Positions 17,546-27,600 of a stretch of DNA of 64,000 bases are shown piece by piece. A program made the translations under genes and the position numbers. The stretch lies in contig MLAK01000552.1 of the NCBI GenBank assembly GCA_001839685.1, forward strand, positions 37,609-101,608. Direction: 5' to 3'. How positions within the stretch are numbered: position 1 is the first letter of the stretch; every line of letters begins with the position of its first letter. Source of the stretch: Tritrichomonas foetus. Taxonomy: Eukaryota; Parabasalia; Tritrichomonadida; Tritrichomonadidae. The notes beneath the pieces were generated by a model. It worked only from the letters and a program-made list of their open reading frames with translations, was not told the DNA's origin and did no database searches.

Positions 17546-19057
17546 ATGAGTGGCTTTTTGATAATCATTGATTCTTCAGAATTTGAGATGCTTGATACAG
17601 CTCCTCTCATCAATGGTGAAAATCAAGAAAAGCAGGAGAAAATATGGATCCCACTTAACAAACGCGAACGTCTTTCTCTCCTCCACATTTGTGGTATTGC
17701 CGCTGGCACCCTCGTTGCCACGCTTCTATGGACAATCGTTTTCACACTTTTCGAACCGCTTTCGACCAAAGTCGACCTTCCAGAATGGGTCAAAACGCTT
17801 CTTCTTTTCTACGGTTCACTTGCCGGCTTTGTCATCAACCCAATTCTCGGAGTTTACTCTGATGCTGTTATGCTGAAATGGGGAAGACGCAGAATTTTCA
17901 TGGTTATTGGCGTTACTGTTCTTGTAATTGGTCTTTTCCTTATGATGTACTGTATGGAAATTGGACATTGGCTTCAACCAGATGCGCACATTCCGAATGG
18001 AGCCCAAAAGGGAATTTTCATTGGCGCACTTATCGTTGTATTCACTGCCGGAAATATTGTTCAAGCCCCGGCCCGTACTCTTTGTTCTGATGTTGCTCCA
18101 CCTCACCAACAAATTCTTATGTCCAACATCGTTCAAGTTTACAGTGGAGTTGGTGGAATTCTTACTAATCTTGTTGGCGGCCTTGAACTCTATAAATATA
18201 CAGGATTAGACCAAGAACAATTCATTTTAGTTACTTGCTTAACTATTTCTTTGGTTGCCATGCTTGTTGCTGTTATCGTCACACCAGAAGAGCCACTCAA
18301 GGAGAAGCCACCAAAAGTTAATCCATTCCTACAAATTTGGCAAGCCTTAAAACGTATGCCAAAACCATTTATTCGCATTTTATTCCCATTCACACTAGCT
18401 TATGTTGCAACTTACCAATTTGGCTTCCAGTTCAGCCATTTCATGGGCCATGATATCTATGGTGGTGACAATAATCCTAATGCAGGCAAAGAAATGAATG
18501 AAAAGTATCAAAAAGGTGTTTCTTGGTCAATGATGTGTAATGTTGTCAATTATACATGTCAGTTTATTTATGGTTTTGTGAATACTCGCGTGTGCGCACT
18601 CATTGGAATGAAAACTGTGATGATTTCAGGTTTGTTAGTAATCACATTAGGCTTGATTTGCTTCTTCTTTGTGAATAACCGTTTTGCATATTTGGGAATT
18701 ACTGTTCCACTTGGTTTAGGTAATGTTATTTATATGGCAATTCCATTCACTGTTGTATCAATGGTTATTCCAACGGAGGATCTTGGTGGAAACCTTGGAA
18801 TTCTCACCTGCTTTGGAGTTTTTGGTCAACAAGTGTCCAATTTTGGAGTTGGAAGTGGTTTTGGTGCAATCTGGCCTGACAATTCAAGAATGATGATTGC
18901 ATCATCATGTGTATTTAGTATTCTTGCAATGATTTCAGCATTTTGGATGATTACACCACAAGTTGGAGATGCAGAGAAATACAGGGTGAATCATGTGGAT
19001 CAATCACAAGATACAGGAAACATTGATCAGCCGTTCATCAGCAGCGACAAGGTTTAA
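17546..19057 (+). CDS. GPH/SLC45-type sugar transporter (MFS)
   Basis: A 503-residue protein with about 12 hydrophobic helices. It has the sucrose-transporter/SLC45 signatures GSLAGFVINPILGVYSDAVM followed by KWGRRRIFMVIG (the loop 2-3 motif, G-x-x-SD-x(6-7)-GRRR), DVAPPHQQ and QVYSGVGGILTNLVGG. The N-terminal 45 residues are cytosolic. The family couples sugar movement to protons, so uptake or vesicular transport of a mono- or disaccharide is expected; the substrate cannot be read from sequence. The ATG at 17546 directly follows AACTTTTTAAATCGT. A second in-frame ATG at 17588 (MLDTAPLI) would remove 14 residues and is also possible; the leader contains a dileucine-like APLI. The C-terminal tail is hydrophilic and short. 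The gene is intact and its 5' half is richer in C at third positions. Confidence 0.9.
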   Translation: MSGFLIIIDSSEFEMLDTAPLINGENQEKQEKIWIPLNKRERLSLLHICGIAAGTLVATLLWTIVFTLFEPLSTKVDLPEWVKTLLLFYGSLAGFVINPILGVYSDAVMLKWGRRRIFMVIGVTVLVIGLFLMMYCMEIGHWLQPDAHIPNGAQKGIFIGALIVVFTAGNIVQAPARTLCSDVAPPHQQILMSNIVQVYSGVGGILTNLVGGLELYKYTGLDQEQFILVTCLTISLVAMLVAVIVTPEEPLKEKPPKVNPFLQIWQALKRMPKPFIRILFPFTLAYVATYQFGFQFSHFMGHDIYGGDNNPNAGKEMNEKYQKGVSWSMMCNVVNYTCQFIYGFVNTRVCALIGMKTVMISGLLVITLGLICFFFVNNRFAYLGITVPLGLGNVIYMAIPFTVVSMVIPTEDLGGNLGILTCFGVFGQQVSNFGVGSGFGAIWPDNSRMMIASSCVFSILAMISAFWMITPQVGDAEKYRVNHVDQSQDTGNIDQPFISSDKV

Positions 19058-19600
19058 ATTTTATTTTCTTTAGTTAATATTAGTCAATATAACACGATTA
19101 CTTTTCTCTCTTTCTTTTTTGTTCTTGCTTTTATTTATTTTTTCTCTTTTTGTTTTTTGTTTGATGATTTCCTGCAGATTTTTTTTTCCTTCTCTAAGCA
19201 ATGGAATTGGTTTCTCGTTTGTAATTATTATTTAACATTCCTTCATCATTAGGAAATAATTTCAACATAATATTTTATCTAGATATCAACAATGTATTAG
19301 ACATATCATTTCAATTATTAAACACCATTGTCTTCCTTGTTAAGATTATGTCATATAAAAAATCATTTTAGATGCACTCATTCTGCGAATTGATTATCAT
19401 CATGAATATGAAATAACACATCTTAAAAATAAAGAAAATTGTGGTAATAAACAATTAATTTCCACACTTTACCATGATAGAATAATTTTTTTACCAAATT
19501 TTTATCAAGAAATTTAGGTTTCATGCAATCAAAGAAATTTGAGGAGAAATATGAACTTTTTGTGAGAAAATCGTTGAAAAGAATATCCAAAACTTTTTGA
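19058..19600. other. Intergenic spacer
   Basis: About 540 bp. The first 150 bp after the transporter stop is strongly T-rich on the plus strand, like a 3' processing region. AACTTTTT occurs at 19554-19561 and again at 19591-19598; the second copy ends two bases before the next ATG. Confidence 0.5.
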
Positions 19601-20716
19601 ATGCGTCCTGGAACAGCATCAACATGGTATTACCCAGTGATTCCGAACAAAACCATTCGACCGCCTCACTCAACCGTCAAAAAAAGATGTAATTCCCCGC
19701 TACACTCGACCAGAAATTCGTCTCCTAAAAATACAAATTTGCGATCACGAAATGTTGCCTGTTTTGCAGAGCAGTTAATTCCTCTTCGATCTGCGTATAA
19801 ATCAATGTCTGAGAAAATACACGAATTCACCTGCGAATGTAATATCGATGAAACATCGCCAGATTTGATGACACAATTTAAAGTTCTTGATAACGAATAT
19901 GAAATATTTTGTTCACAAGCAAATATTATTCTAAGTTCAATCCATCCATCAAAATCCCTTCAAAATTCAATGGCAACATCAACAACTTTGAAACAAGCAC
20001 ATCTTTTGACAATAGAGTGGAAAGAATTAATAACAAAATTTAATAATATCACTGGACAAGGGCTAATGCCACATTTTCATAATATCTCAAAGAAATTTGA
20101 AGCTTTTAAAGTCACAGTGAAAGGAATCATTGATTTGTTTTCTGCTGGGAATTTAATGTCAAATTTGAATCCTAATTTGGTCAGGAAAATATTTTTCAAA
20201 ATTGACAAGTTTCAAAAGTATTTTTTTGATATATATAGAAAAGTAGAATTCGGCCGATATTTTGAATATAACGCAAGTGGTGTTTATTCAGATGTAGAAA
20301 AGCTAATAAAAATGATAGGGTCACTTTTTCAATACAGACTTCCTGCAATCACAATGTCAACTGGTGATGTGATGCGGAAAAAGTTTGATGTGACAATGCA
20401 AAGTGAACTAATTTTGAAACTGGTTAAAGGGACTGCTAACTTTACAGTACTTGGAAATGAAACAATTGATAAAATCTCTGAAGTTAATCTGGAGTTGAAG
20501 AAATTGTTTGAATTTTTAAAGATACCTTACGAGCTTGAATTAAAATTCACAGAAAATGAAGAAGAGGATCAAAATGATTCTAAAAAAGAAACGAAGAAAT
20601 TATCAGCAGCTGATGAATTAATCGTGAATAGCCAAAAAGCTGTTGATTCGATGAGGAAACGAATTAAAGATATAGAAATGTCAATTTTTAGTGATGCTAA
20701 ACTCGGTGATAGTTAA
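19601..20716 (+). CDS. Helical coiled-coil protein of unknown function
   Basis: A 371-residue protein. The first 60 residues are basic, rich in Ser, Pro, Asn and Arg, and probably disordered. From about residue 65 to 310 it is mostly long amphipathic helix (for example LKQAHLLTIEWKELITKFNN and FFKIDKFQKYFFDIYRKVEF). The end is a charged coiled coil (about 320-371). There is no signal peptide, membrane segment or catalytic motif. I do not recognise a family. The layout, a basic disordered head with a helical body, is common among cytoskeleton or basal-body proteins in flagellates, which is only a suggestion. The ATG at 19601 lies two bases after an AACTTTTT and 39 bases after another. Confidence 0.7.
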   Translation: MRPGTASTWYYPVIPNKTIRPPHSTVKKRCNSPLHSTRNSSPKNTNLRSRNVACFAEQLIPLRSAYKSMSEKIHEFTCECNIDETSPDLMTQFKVLDNEYEIFCSQANIILSSIHPSKSLQNSMATSTTLKQAHLLTIEWKELITKFNNITGQGLMPHFHNISKKFEAFKVTVKGIIDLFSAGNLMSNLNPNLVRKIFFKIDKFQKYFFDIYRKVEFGRYFEYNASGVYSDVEKLIKMIGSLFQYRLPAITMSTGDVMRKKFDVTMQSELILKLVKGTANFTVLGNETIDKISEVNLELKKLFEFLKIPYELELKFTENEEEDQNDSKKETKKLSAADELIVNSQKAVDSMRKRIKDIEMSIFSDAKLGDS

Positions 20717-20944
20717 AACATATTTCCTATAAATATGTTGACAGATATTTATGTCATCAAAAATGTGCAGTAATTGTTTCGTATTATTCACTTTTTATGA
20801 ATGTGTTTGTTCGGTAAATTCTATTTCGGCTAAATAAAATCTGATTTATTTGAATATGATTGTTATCTTCTTGGAAAAATTCAATACTTGCCATTTTTTT
20901 TTCAATCACCGGAATTTAGATAGATATTTTTTTTTTTTGATATC

Positions 20945-21817
20945 ATGGAGGCGATCAAGAAAAGGATTCTCAGTAAGCAAATAACACCATTCGATATTCC
21001 ATCACTTAATGATTCATATATAGTGGAAGTTTTAAAGGAAGCCATCCTCACAAAATATTCAACTGTTCCACCAGATGTCCTTCGTAGAATTTTCGCTTAT
21101 ACTGATACAGTTAAACATTCAGCCTGCATTGTTGCTTACATATGTAAAGTATTTGATCAATTCGGATCCCATAGTATTCAAGTATATAAAGCATTAATTA
21201 TCACAATTGAATGTCTTGAAACAGGATCACAACCATTCTTTATGGCAGCAAAAGCTCTGACACCAGAATTTCTAACAGTGATATATTTAAGTTTTCGAGC
21301 CAAAAATATCCCTTTAAGAGATATTATTCACAAAATGGCACTTTCGATTTACAATTATTTGATGTATGATGAACCTCTTCCAAATATTGGCGATTATTCA
21401 AATCCTGCACAAGTTAATCAGCCTGAAATAAATTATGTGAAACTGAAGAATCCATATGATGAAGGTTCTAGTGATAATGATTATGATTTTACTTCTTCTT
21501 CTTCAACTTATGATGAGGATGATGAAGATTCAAACACAGCTCCTTTTCAAAATTATTCAGCAATTCCGGAAAATGATGATTTAACACAACAGCAACATCT
21601 AGAAAACCAAATTCCGATTCAAGATCCTTTTCAATCTGCAAGAGATGCATTTTTAATCCAATTTGAAGCAATAAGACCCGAAGTTACTAAATTGGTTTCT
21701 AAAGAAGCACCAGTTGAATCAGATACAGAAACATTAGAATTCAAAGAATTCAAACGTGAAAATGAATTAAGTTCAATCAATAACACAATTTATGATACAT
21801 CAATGGATTGGTGTTAA
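20945..21817 (+). CDS. ENTH/VHS-like endocytic adaptor candidate with DPF motif
   Basis: A 290-residue protein. Residues about 1-140 are a helical solenoid with ENTH/ANTH/VHS character: LKEAILTKYSTVPPDVLRRI, then QVYKALIITIECLETGSQPF, in the position where epsins have their VYKALTLLEYL helix. The remainder is acidic and disordered, with NPYD near residue 162, a Ser/Asp/Glu tract and IPIQDPFQSARDAF near 225. DPF is the classical motif that binds the AP-2 alpha appendage. A role as a membrane-curving or cargo adaptor in clathrin-linked transport is inferred from the combination. The fold assignment is by eye; the basic phosphoinositide-binding patch of true ENTH domains cannot be confirmed. The ATG follows a 12-base T run and GATATC. 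Confidence 0.62.
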   Translation: MEAIKKRILSKQITPFDIPSLNDSYIVEVLKEAILTKYSTVPPDVLRRIFAYTDTVKHSACIVAYICKVFDQFGSHSIQVYKALIITIECLETGSQPFFMAAKALTPEFLTVIYLSFRAKNIPLRDIIHKMALSIYNYLMYDEPLPNIGDYSNPAQVNQPEINYVKLKNPYDEGSSDNDYDFTSSSSTYDEDDEDSNTAPFQNYSAIPENDDLTQQQHLENQIPIQDPFQSARDAFLIQFEAIRPEVTKLVSKEAPVESDTETLEFKEFKRENELSSINNTIYDTSMDWC

Positions 21818-21919
21818 TCAGAAAAAAACTTAAATATAAATCGAAATGAACTGTAAAAAGTAAATAATATATCAATAATATATTTATTCATTTGGTTACA
21901 TGAAAAAATAACATTTGTT

Positions 21920-23269
21920 TTATTCTTTATTTTGTTCAAAAAGAATCTGGTGAAGAATTGTTGTTCTTTTTTCCAATTGTTGATATTCTGATATTTGATC
22001 AAGCATTGATTGAATTCCATTTTCTATAATAACATCAATAAAATTATGTGTATTTTGAGATTTCTCTCTTTCACAGATCGAAATTAATAAATCCAAAAAG
22101 ATTTTAACAGTCAAAAAATTATCTGATAACAAAAAGTCAAGCGAATGAATAATATTGGCAAAAATGAGTTCATTTTCATATAAAGATGGCACTTTACATA
22201 CCATTTTAGAAATTACACAAATTGCTGCTTCTTTTTCGCTAAAAATACCACTATTAATCATAACATTCAATTTATTTATTAATTTTGTAATGATTTCATC
22301 ATTTGTTGAATCAGGAATCTTTTCCAAAAAACATAGAAAAATTGGACAGGCATAAATTAAATATTTTGTTGGCAGTACATCAATTAAAACGTGGGATATT
22401 TCACTATCATAAAACGCTAAAGCTTCGAAAGTAAAGCAGCAGCGATTGTTTATGAAAAATAAACAATTTTTAATAAATTTTTCATTTTCATTGTTAATTT
22501 CTGAAATCAGAGTATCTTTAATCTTTTTTAAAAAACTGTTTTTAATGAATCTATTTTCTGTGTGAACAATCTTAATTGATAATTTACAAAGTAATTTGAT
22601 TGTTAGAACCAACGAAACAGATTCATTAATTGCAACTTTTAAAAAATCTTCAAGAAAATCACTATCTAAAACTTTTGACATTTTATAAAAAATAGCAACA
22701 ATCATTTCTTTTAAATTTTGATGAATTGTTCGAAAAAATATTTTTGTGAGAGAATTTATGATATTATTTGTTTGATTATTCTCAAGAAAGAATTTGGCAA
22801 TTGATGGCTGTAAACAAAAATTATAAATAATATAAAGACATGGAATGTAAAGCTCGTTTTTTCCAGGTAACAAAAAATTACATAAATGTGAATAAAAAGT
22901 GCCTAGTAATTGTTCAGAAACATCAATTGATATATTAGTGAAATAATAAATGATTGATAAACATCTGATTGTGTCATTTGTTGTAATGACATCAGTAAAA
23001 ACATTTCCAAGAATTCCAAAAAAATTATGTGAAAGCAAAATATTATAGCAATCTTCTGAAAGGTGATGGAAAATATTTTGATTTGTTTCTAATATTGATA
23101 TATCATTGGTTTCCATAAATTGTTCAAACGAAGGAAATATTTTGTCAAAATCATCAAAAGGGATTCCTTCGGGGAGAGATTTGGGATATTCATTTTCCTG
23201 ATTCCATCCTAATTCTTGATGAATGGTTATTAAATCATTTTCATGATTGCTAACTTTTTTAAAATTCAC
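21920..23269 (-). CDS. ARM/HEAT-like helical repeat protein; 5' end uncertain
   Basis: The open frame codes for up to 449 residues, but it begins at a GTG (23269), and no in-frame ATG exists between the upstream stop (23291-23293) and residue 52 (ATG at 23116). The segment before that ATG (WNQENEYPKSLPEGIPFDDF) looks like real protein, so the gene may start with a non-ATG codon, have lost its start, or carry an upstream exon. The body is leucine-rich helix pairs resembling importin-alpha ARM repeats, for example the N-terminal FDDFDKIFPSFEQFMETND and RTIHQNLKEMIVAIFYKMSK. No nuclear-import signature residues are clear. Probable role: protein scaffold, possibly karyopherin-like. AAAAAGTT elements near 23251 and 23293 are in reverse orientation relative to those of other genes. 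Confidence 0.65.
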   Translation of the reverse strand: MNFKKVSNHENDLITIHQELGWNQENEYPKSLPEGIPFDDFDKIFPSFEQFMETNDISILETNQNIFHHLSEDCYNILLSHNFFGILGNVFTDVITTNDTIRCLSIIYYFTNISIDVSEQLLGTFYSHLCNFLLPGKNELYIPCLYIIYNFCLQPSIAKFFLENNQTNNIINSLTKIFFRTIHQNLKEMIVAIFYKMSKVLDSDFLEDFLKVAINESVSLVLTIKLLCKLSIKIVHTENRFIKNSFLKKIKDTLISEINNENEKFIKNCLFFINNRCCFTFEALAFYDSEISHVLIDVLPTKYLIYACPIFLCFLEKIPDSTNDEIITKLINKLNVMINSGIFSEKEAAICVISKMVCKVPSLYENELIFANIIHSLDFLLSDNFLTVKIFLDLLISICEREKSQNTHNFIDVIIENGIQSMLDQISEYQQLEKRTTILHQILFEQNKE

Positions 23270-23679
23270 CTTGAGAAATACTCTTGGAAATCAACTTTTT
23301 AAATATTTAAATGGCCAATTTTCAGAATCTTTAAAAATAGTTTTTTCTAGTGTAGTATCTAAATACATAGGTGTTAATTTTATAAATTATGAATAAATCT
23401 AGATTGATAATCAAATCTAAAATTCTATTTCAATAATAGAAAAGAATCATGAATTGAAAAATATTATCTTTTTAATTAATATCAATATTTGGTTATTGTA
23501 CAGAAAAATAGAAAGGAAATATTAATGAAAGTGTTATAGATTCTATTGATTTTTCTTTGGAATTATTAAAATTACCAAAATAACTAATAATCTCAAGATG
23601 ATATTATTCAATGCAGGTAAAATAACATAATAAAGCTTCTAGGAGAATTTTTTTCGTATATTTAAATTGTGAGATTGTG
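23270..23679. other. Intergenic spacer between divergent genes
   Basis: About 410 bp of AT-rich DNA. AACTTTTT lies at 23293-23300. No other frame, repeat or RNA gene is evident. Confidence 0.4.
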
Positions 23680-24402
23680 ATGTCATACTATCAGAATATT
23701 TCAAAAGCATTTGTCAAATGTCAAAAAATGGGATCCACTTCGCTTGTTTTAATTGCAGCGAGTGTGATTTTGAACAATAGTTCATCGATTATCAAAGGAG
23801 GTGATTCATTTTCAGAGTTTTATTCAATTTCAGCACTCGAAGAATACCAAGTTGATTCCTCAAACATGAAGCAGTTTCTTAAAATTATGATTGAAAACGA
23901 TTTAGATGTATTATCAACTGATCTTGCAAGTGAAAAAGAATCAGCTTTATTTAATCTTGAAACAGCCTCAATATTTTTTGAAGGTGATTCATCATTTAAT
24001 ACAACAAATACTGCAATGAATATTCATTACGAAAATAAAAGTGGGAATCTATTCATGTGGATGTATTCAATAAAAAATACGGATAAATCACAATATACAA
24101 TAGAATTACTTTCCTGTAAAATAAATTTGGATTTAAATGATAGTTTTACGATATTGCAAAATACAAAAAAATCAAAATTTGGTAATAGAACATGGTATGA
24201 AAAGGCAAAAATCCCTGCTCAATTATCACAAAAAACTGTTGCCGATTCCTTAGCAATAGGATTGGCGCCATTTATGCTTGGAAAATCCTTATCACCAAAT
24301 GGAGTTATTGACAATATCAAGTCTGCTGCTCAAAATGGACAGATTGCCTCTATAAACCATGATCTTGGCAGATGGATCACATTTCAAGGAATTTATTGTT
24401 AG
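23680..24402 (+). CDS. Small conserved-looking protein of unknown function
   Basis: A 240-residue protein. The frame is open one codon further to a GTG, but the ATG at 23680 (MSYYQNISK) is the natural start. It is soluble-looking, with mixed alpha and beta character and no repeats. Hydrophobic stretches such as TSLVLIAASVILNN near residue 25 are too short and polar for a membrane helix. I see no motif for an enzyme or binding domain, and do not recognise the family. It sits between an ARM-like protein (-) and a SAC phosphatase (-), neither of which suggests a function. Composition matches its neighbours, so it is probably a real gene. Confidence 0.6.
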   Translation: MSYYQNISKAFVKCQKMGSTSLVLIAASVILNNSSSIIKGGDSFSEFYSISALEEYQVDSSNMKQFLKIMIENDLDVLSTDLASEKESALFNLETASIFFEGDSSFNTTNTAMNIHYENKSGNLFMWMYSIKNTDKSQYTIELLSCKINLDLNDSFTILQNTKKSKFGNRTWYEKAKIPAQLSQKTVADSLAIGLAPFMLGKSLSPNGVIDNIKSAAQNGQIASINHDLGRWITFQGIYC

Positions 24403-24676
24403 TCAGTATTTACATATATCTAATCCTATGATCGATAACATTTATAAAAGAACGCCAATTGGATTAAATAAAGTTGTATTCCTTTTCTCCTATTTTTACA
24501 ATCATCTGTTTTCTCCAATTAGTTAATTCATTTTTTATTGACGAATGATAAATTATTGATATTATCCATGTAGATAAAACATAATTAATTTGGGTTAGTT
24601 GATGCAGTGCTGCATGCATTGAATATAATGAAACAATAAAAATAAATAGAGTAAAAAAATCGCTAATATAACATAT

Positions 24677-27600
24677 TTAAAACAATTTTGATTGAGCCAT
24701 TCCTCTTTCAGGAGTTGAAGGCATCAATAAAAAGTTAACATCATATGGCTTCAATCGTTCTATTAAATCTAAATAAAACAACTTTATAACTGATCCTGCA
24801 GGAGCATCAGAAATTCTATAATTCATTTCTATTTTGGTTCCTATTCCTTGTTGTGGTTGTGGCTGTGGAATCAAAATATGTGTCGACTTTACCAAGTAAT
24901 TTCGCTTATCATAAATTGCCAGAAGTATAGATTGTGGTAAAGTTCCATTTATACAAGGAACCATGAAATTGACTCGTCTTAAAATTGCAGGCGATTTTAA
25001 TGTAAAAGTTTGAGTTCGAGTGATTTTATCCCAATATCCAGGAAAACAATTTCCTTTGAAATTAGGAATAGGAAAAGTAAACCATTGTGGTGACCCTTTC
25101 CTTTTCTCAGTAAATTGCCCCATACATTTCACGTTTTTCATGACAATGGAATTTTGATCTTCATTTGCAGTGATAACAAAGGATATGCAATTTAATATAT
25201 CTGATTCAAATCTTAATGAAATTGAGGATTCATTTCTTTTCATAACTGGTTGACATTTCAATGGACTAATTATGTCAACACTTTTTGGTAATAATTTATC
25301 AAATTCTATAAATAATTCATCTGGAATAGATGCACTTGTGAAACATATTGTAAAGAAAAATTGTTTCTCATTTTTTGAATCAATAATATAACAATTTTTC
25401 GGCTGCTCGATTTCTCTGTTATTTTCTACGATATTAGAATCACAATCTACAATATTTTCATTTCTGCTTTCATTCATACTCTTCTCATTAATTATAAAAT
25501 TAGAAATTTTATCATCTTCACTTCGAGTATAGCAACATCTTTCATTTCCAATAAAATCATCATTTCCATCTTTTAATAGATCATTTACACAACCTGTTGC
25601 TTCTTTAGGATATTCAAAAAATATTGCTTTACATTTAGATAGATTAACTCTTCCATCAATTTCTTCAATTTTCCATTTATTTTTTGGCATTGAAGGAACA
25701 TCTACTTTTTCTATCATGCCTTCCAGTTCTTTAATGACTGAACTGCACATCAACAATTGTTGAGAACATTCTTTACAAAGGGAATAAGAGCTCGGATGTT
25801 GAGGTTGAGGTTTAAGTGGATTTAATAGTGATTTAAATGTTTCATGCAAGAAAAATGACATCACTTTGGAATTTCCTAGAGATTTTCGACAAAATGAGCA
25901 AATTTGTTCATTAGTTTCCGATCTTAATAAAAAGAATCTAATTGAAGAAATTGCCGGATTAACCCCAAATCGAATCATTATTGCATTTCTTATATTTAAT
26001 GATATTTTCGATCTTAATCGAAACGCTTCAAGCTCAACAAGATCTGATATATTTCTCTCATTTTTACTCATAAATGCTCTAATTCGTTTTTCATATTCTT
26101 CAAGTACATTTGATTCCATACATTTAAAAGTTGGCATTTTAATTTCAATTTTTGGAATATAAGCATCAACTGAAACATTGCTAATTTTCATGTCATCAAC
26201 TTTTCTGTCAAATGTAATCCAAACAAATCTCACAAGTTCACTTGCTGATTGAACAAGCGGTGCTTGAACTCCCCACCGTGGAGCATGAGCAAGTGAGTAT
26301 TTCGCAAAAGTTGGAACTTTAACAACTGGTAAAAGAACGTCTTTTAGATAACAACTTTTTGAGTTATTATCCATTCCACAACTTAATGTAAAAGAACTTG
26401 GAATTTCTCCAGCACTGCTTGGAAGTAACATTAATCTCAAAACACACAAAATCATTGGCATTGGAAATTGAATTATCAATTCTGTTGATGTGTTTTTACT
26501 TGCAGTAATCATAGTATATTCATAATCAATAATCGAAGAATCTAAAGGATTCATATTTTGTAGGCACATTGATACATTTCGAATTATTGACATATCATTG
26601 TAGTCCAAAGAATATAATGGTGTGAAACAGATATCTTTAGATATCCAGTTATTAATTACACCATCAGAAACCGAATCAAATCTAGCAATATGCTTAAATC
26701 TTCGAACACAGCTTAATGTCATATCAGAAGATTTGGCATGGGAAATTCCAGTAACAGTACTTCTAATAACACCACTTCTTGCAGCAGGCGTTGACATGTA
26801 CATGATTGAAATAACATCACCAGCTTTAATAAAAGCATTTGCTAAAAAATCATTTGCTCGATCATCACATTGTCTCATTTCAACGAGTGCTCTTGCATAA
26901 ATGAAAGTAGCAACATTAGTTCTATCAGTCGAATCAGCACAATTAAATCTTAATATTCGTTTTTGTTTTGATGTTACAATGTTGTTATGTCCAACAGTAA
27001 ATTCAGTCATTTCAGCTAGAGGTCTCATAACAGATTGAAAAGTTTCGACGAGAAAATTTTCAGGCATTGATCCAATATCATAAGTTTTAAAATCAATAAA
27101 TTGTAATTTATCAACTGCTTTCTTATATGCATCAGTTAAATTATTCTCAGAATCATTTAATAAGTTAATAATTGTAATAGGAATATTTCCAAATCGCTCA
27201 GATATCGAGTTAAAATAATTAGTTGTTCCATTATCTTGAAAAGGTGAAACAATATGTTGCGCTGACCCAACAGTACCTACAACAGTTGACCATTTAATTG
27301 GAATTGAACCTCTTCTCCAACAATTTGATAAAAAATTCGAATTTTTATCATTTAAAATCAATTCACATTCAACTTCATTTCCTGGCGCTCCATTTTGATT
27401 AGTTCCTCTTGAAGTATAACGCGTATATGGATTCAAAACAGACCTCCGAACAATATAAGTGATTTCTTCATCTGTGTGTAAATCAGAAGTAAGAGAAAAT
27501 CCTTGTAACATAACAATACATACATTTTCAAGGCCAATTCTTACAAACGGAATTCTCCATCGTTGATTCCAACAAAAATCATTATCACAGTCTTCTACAG

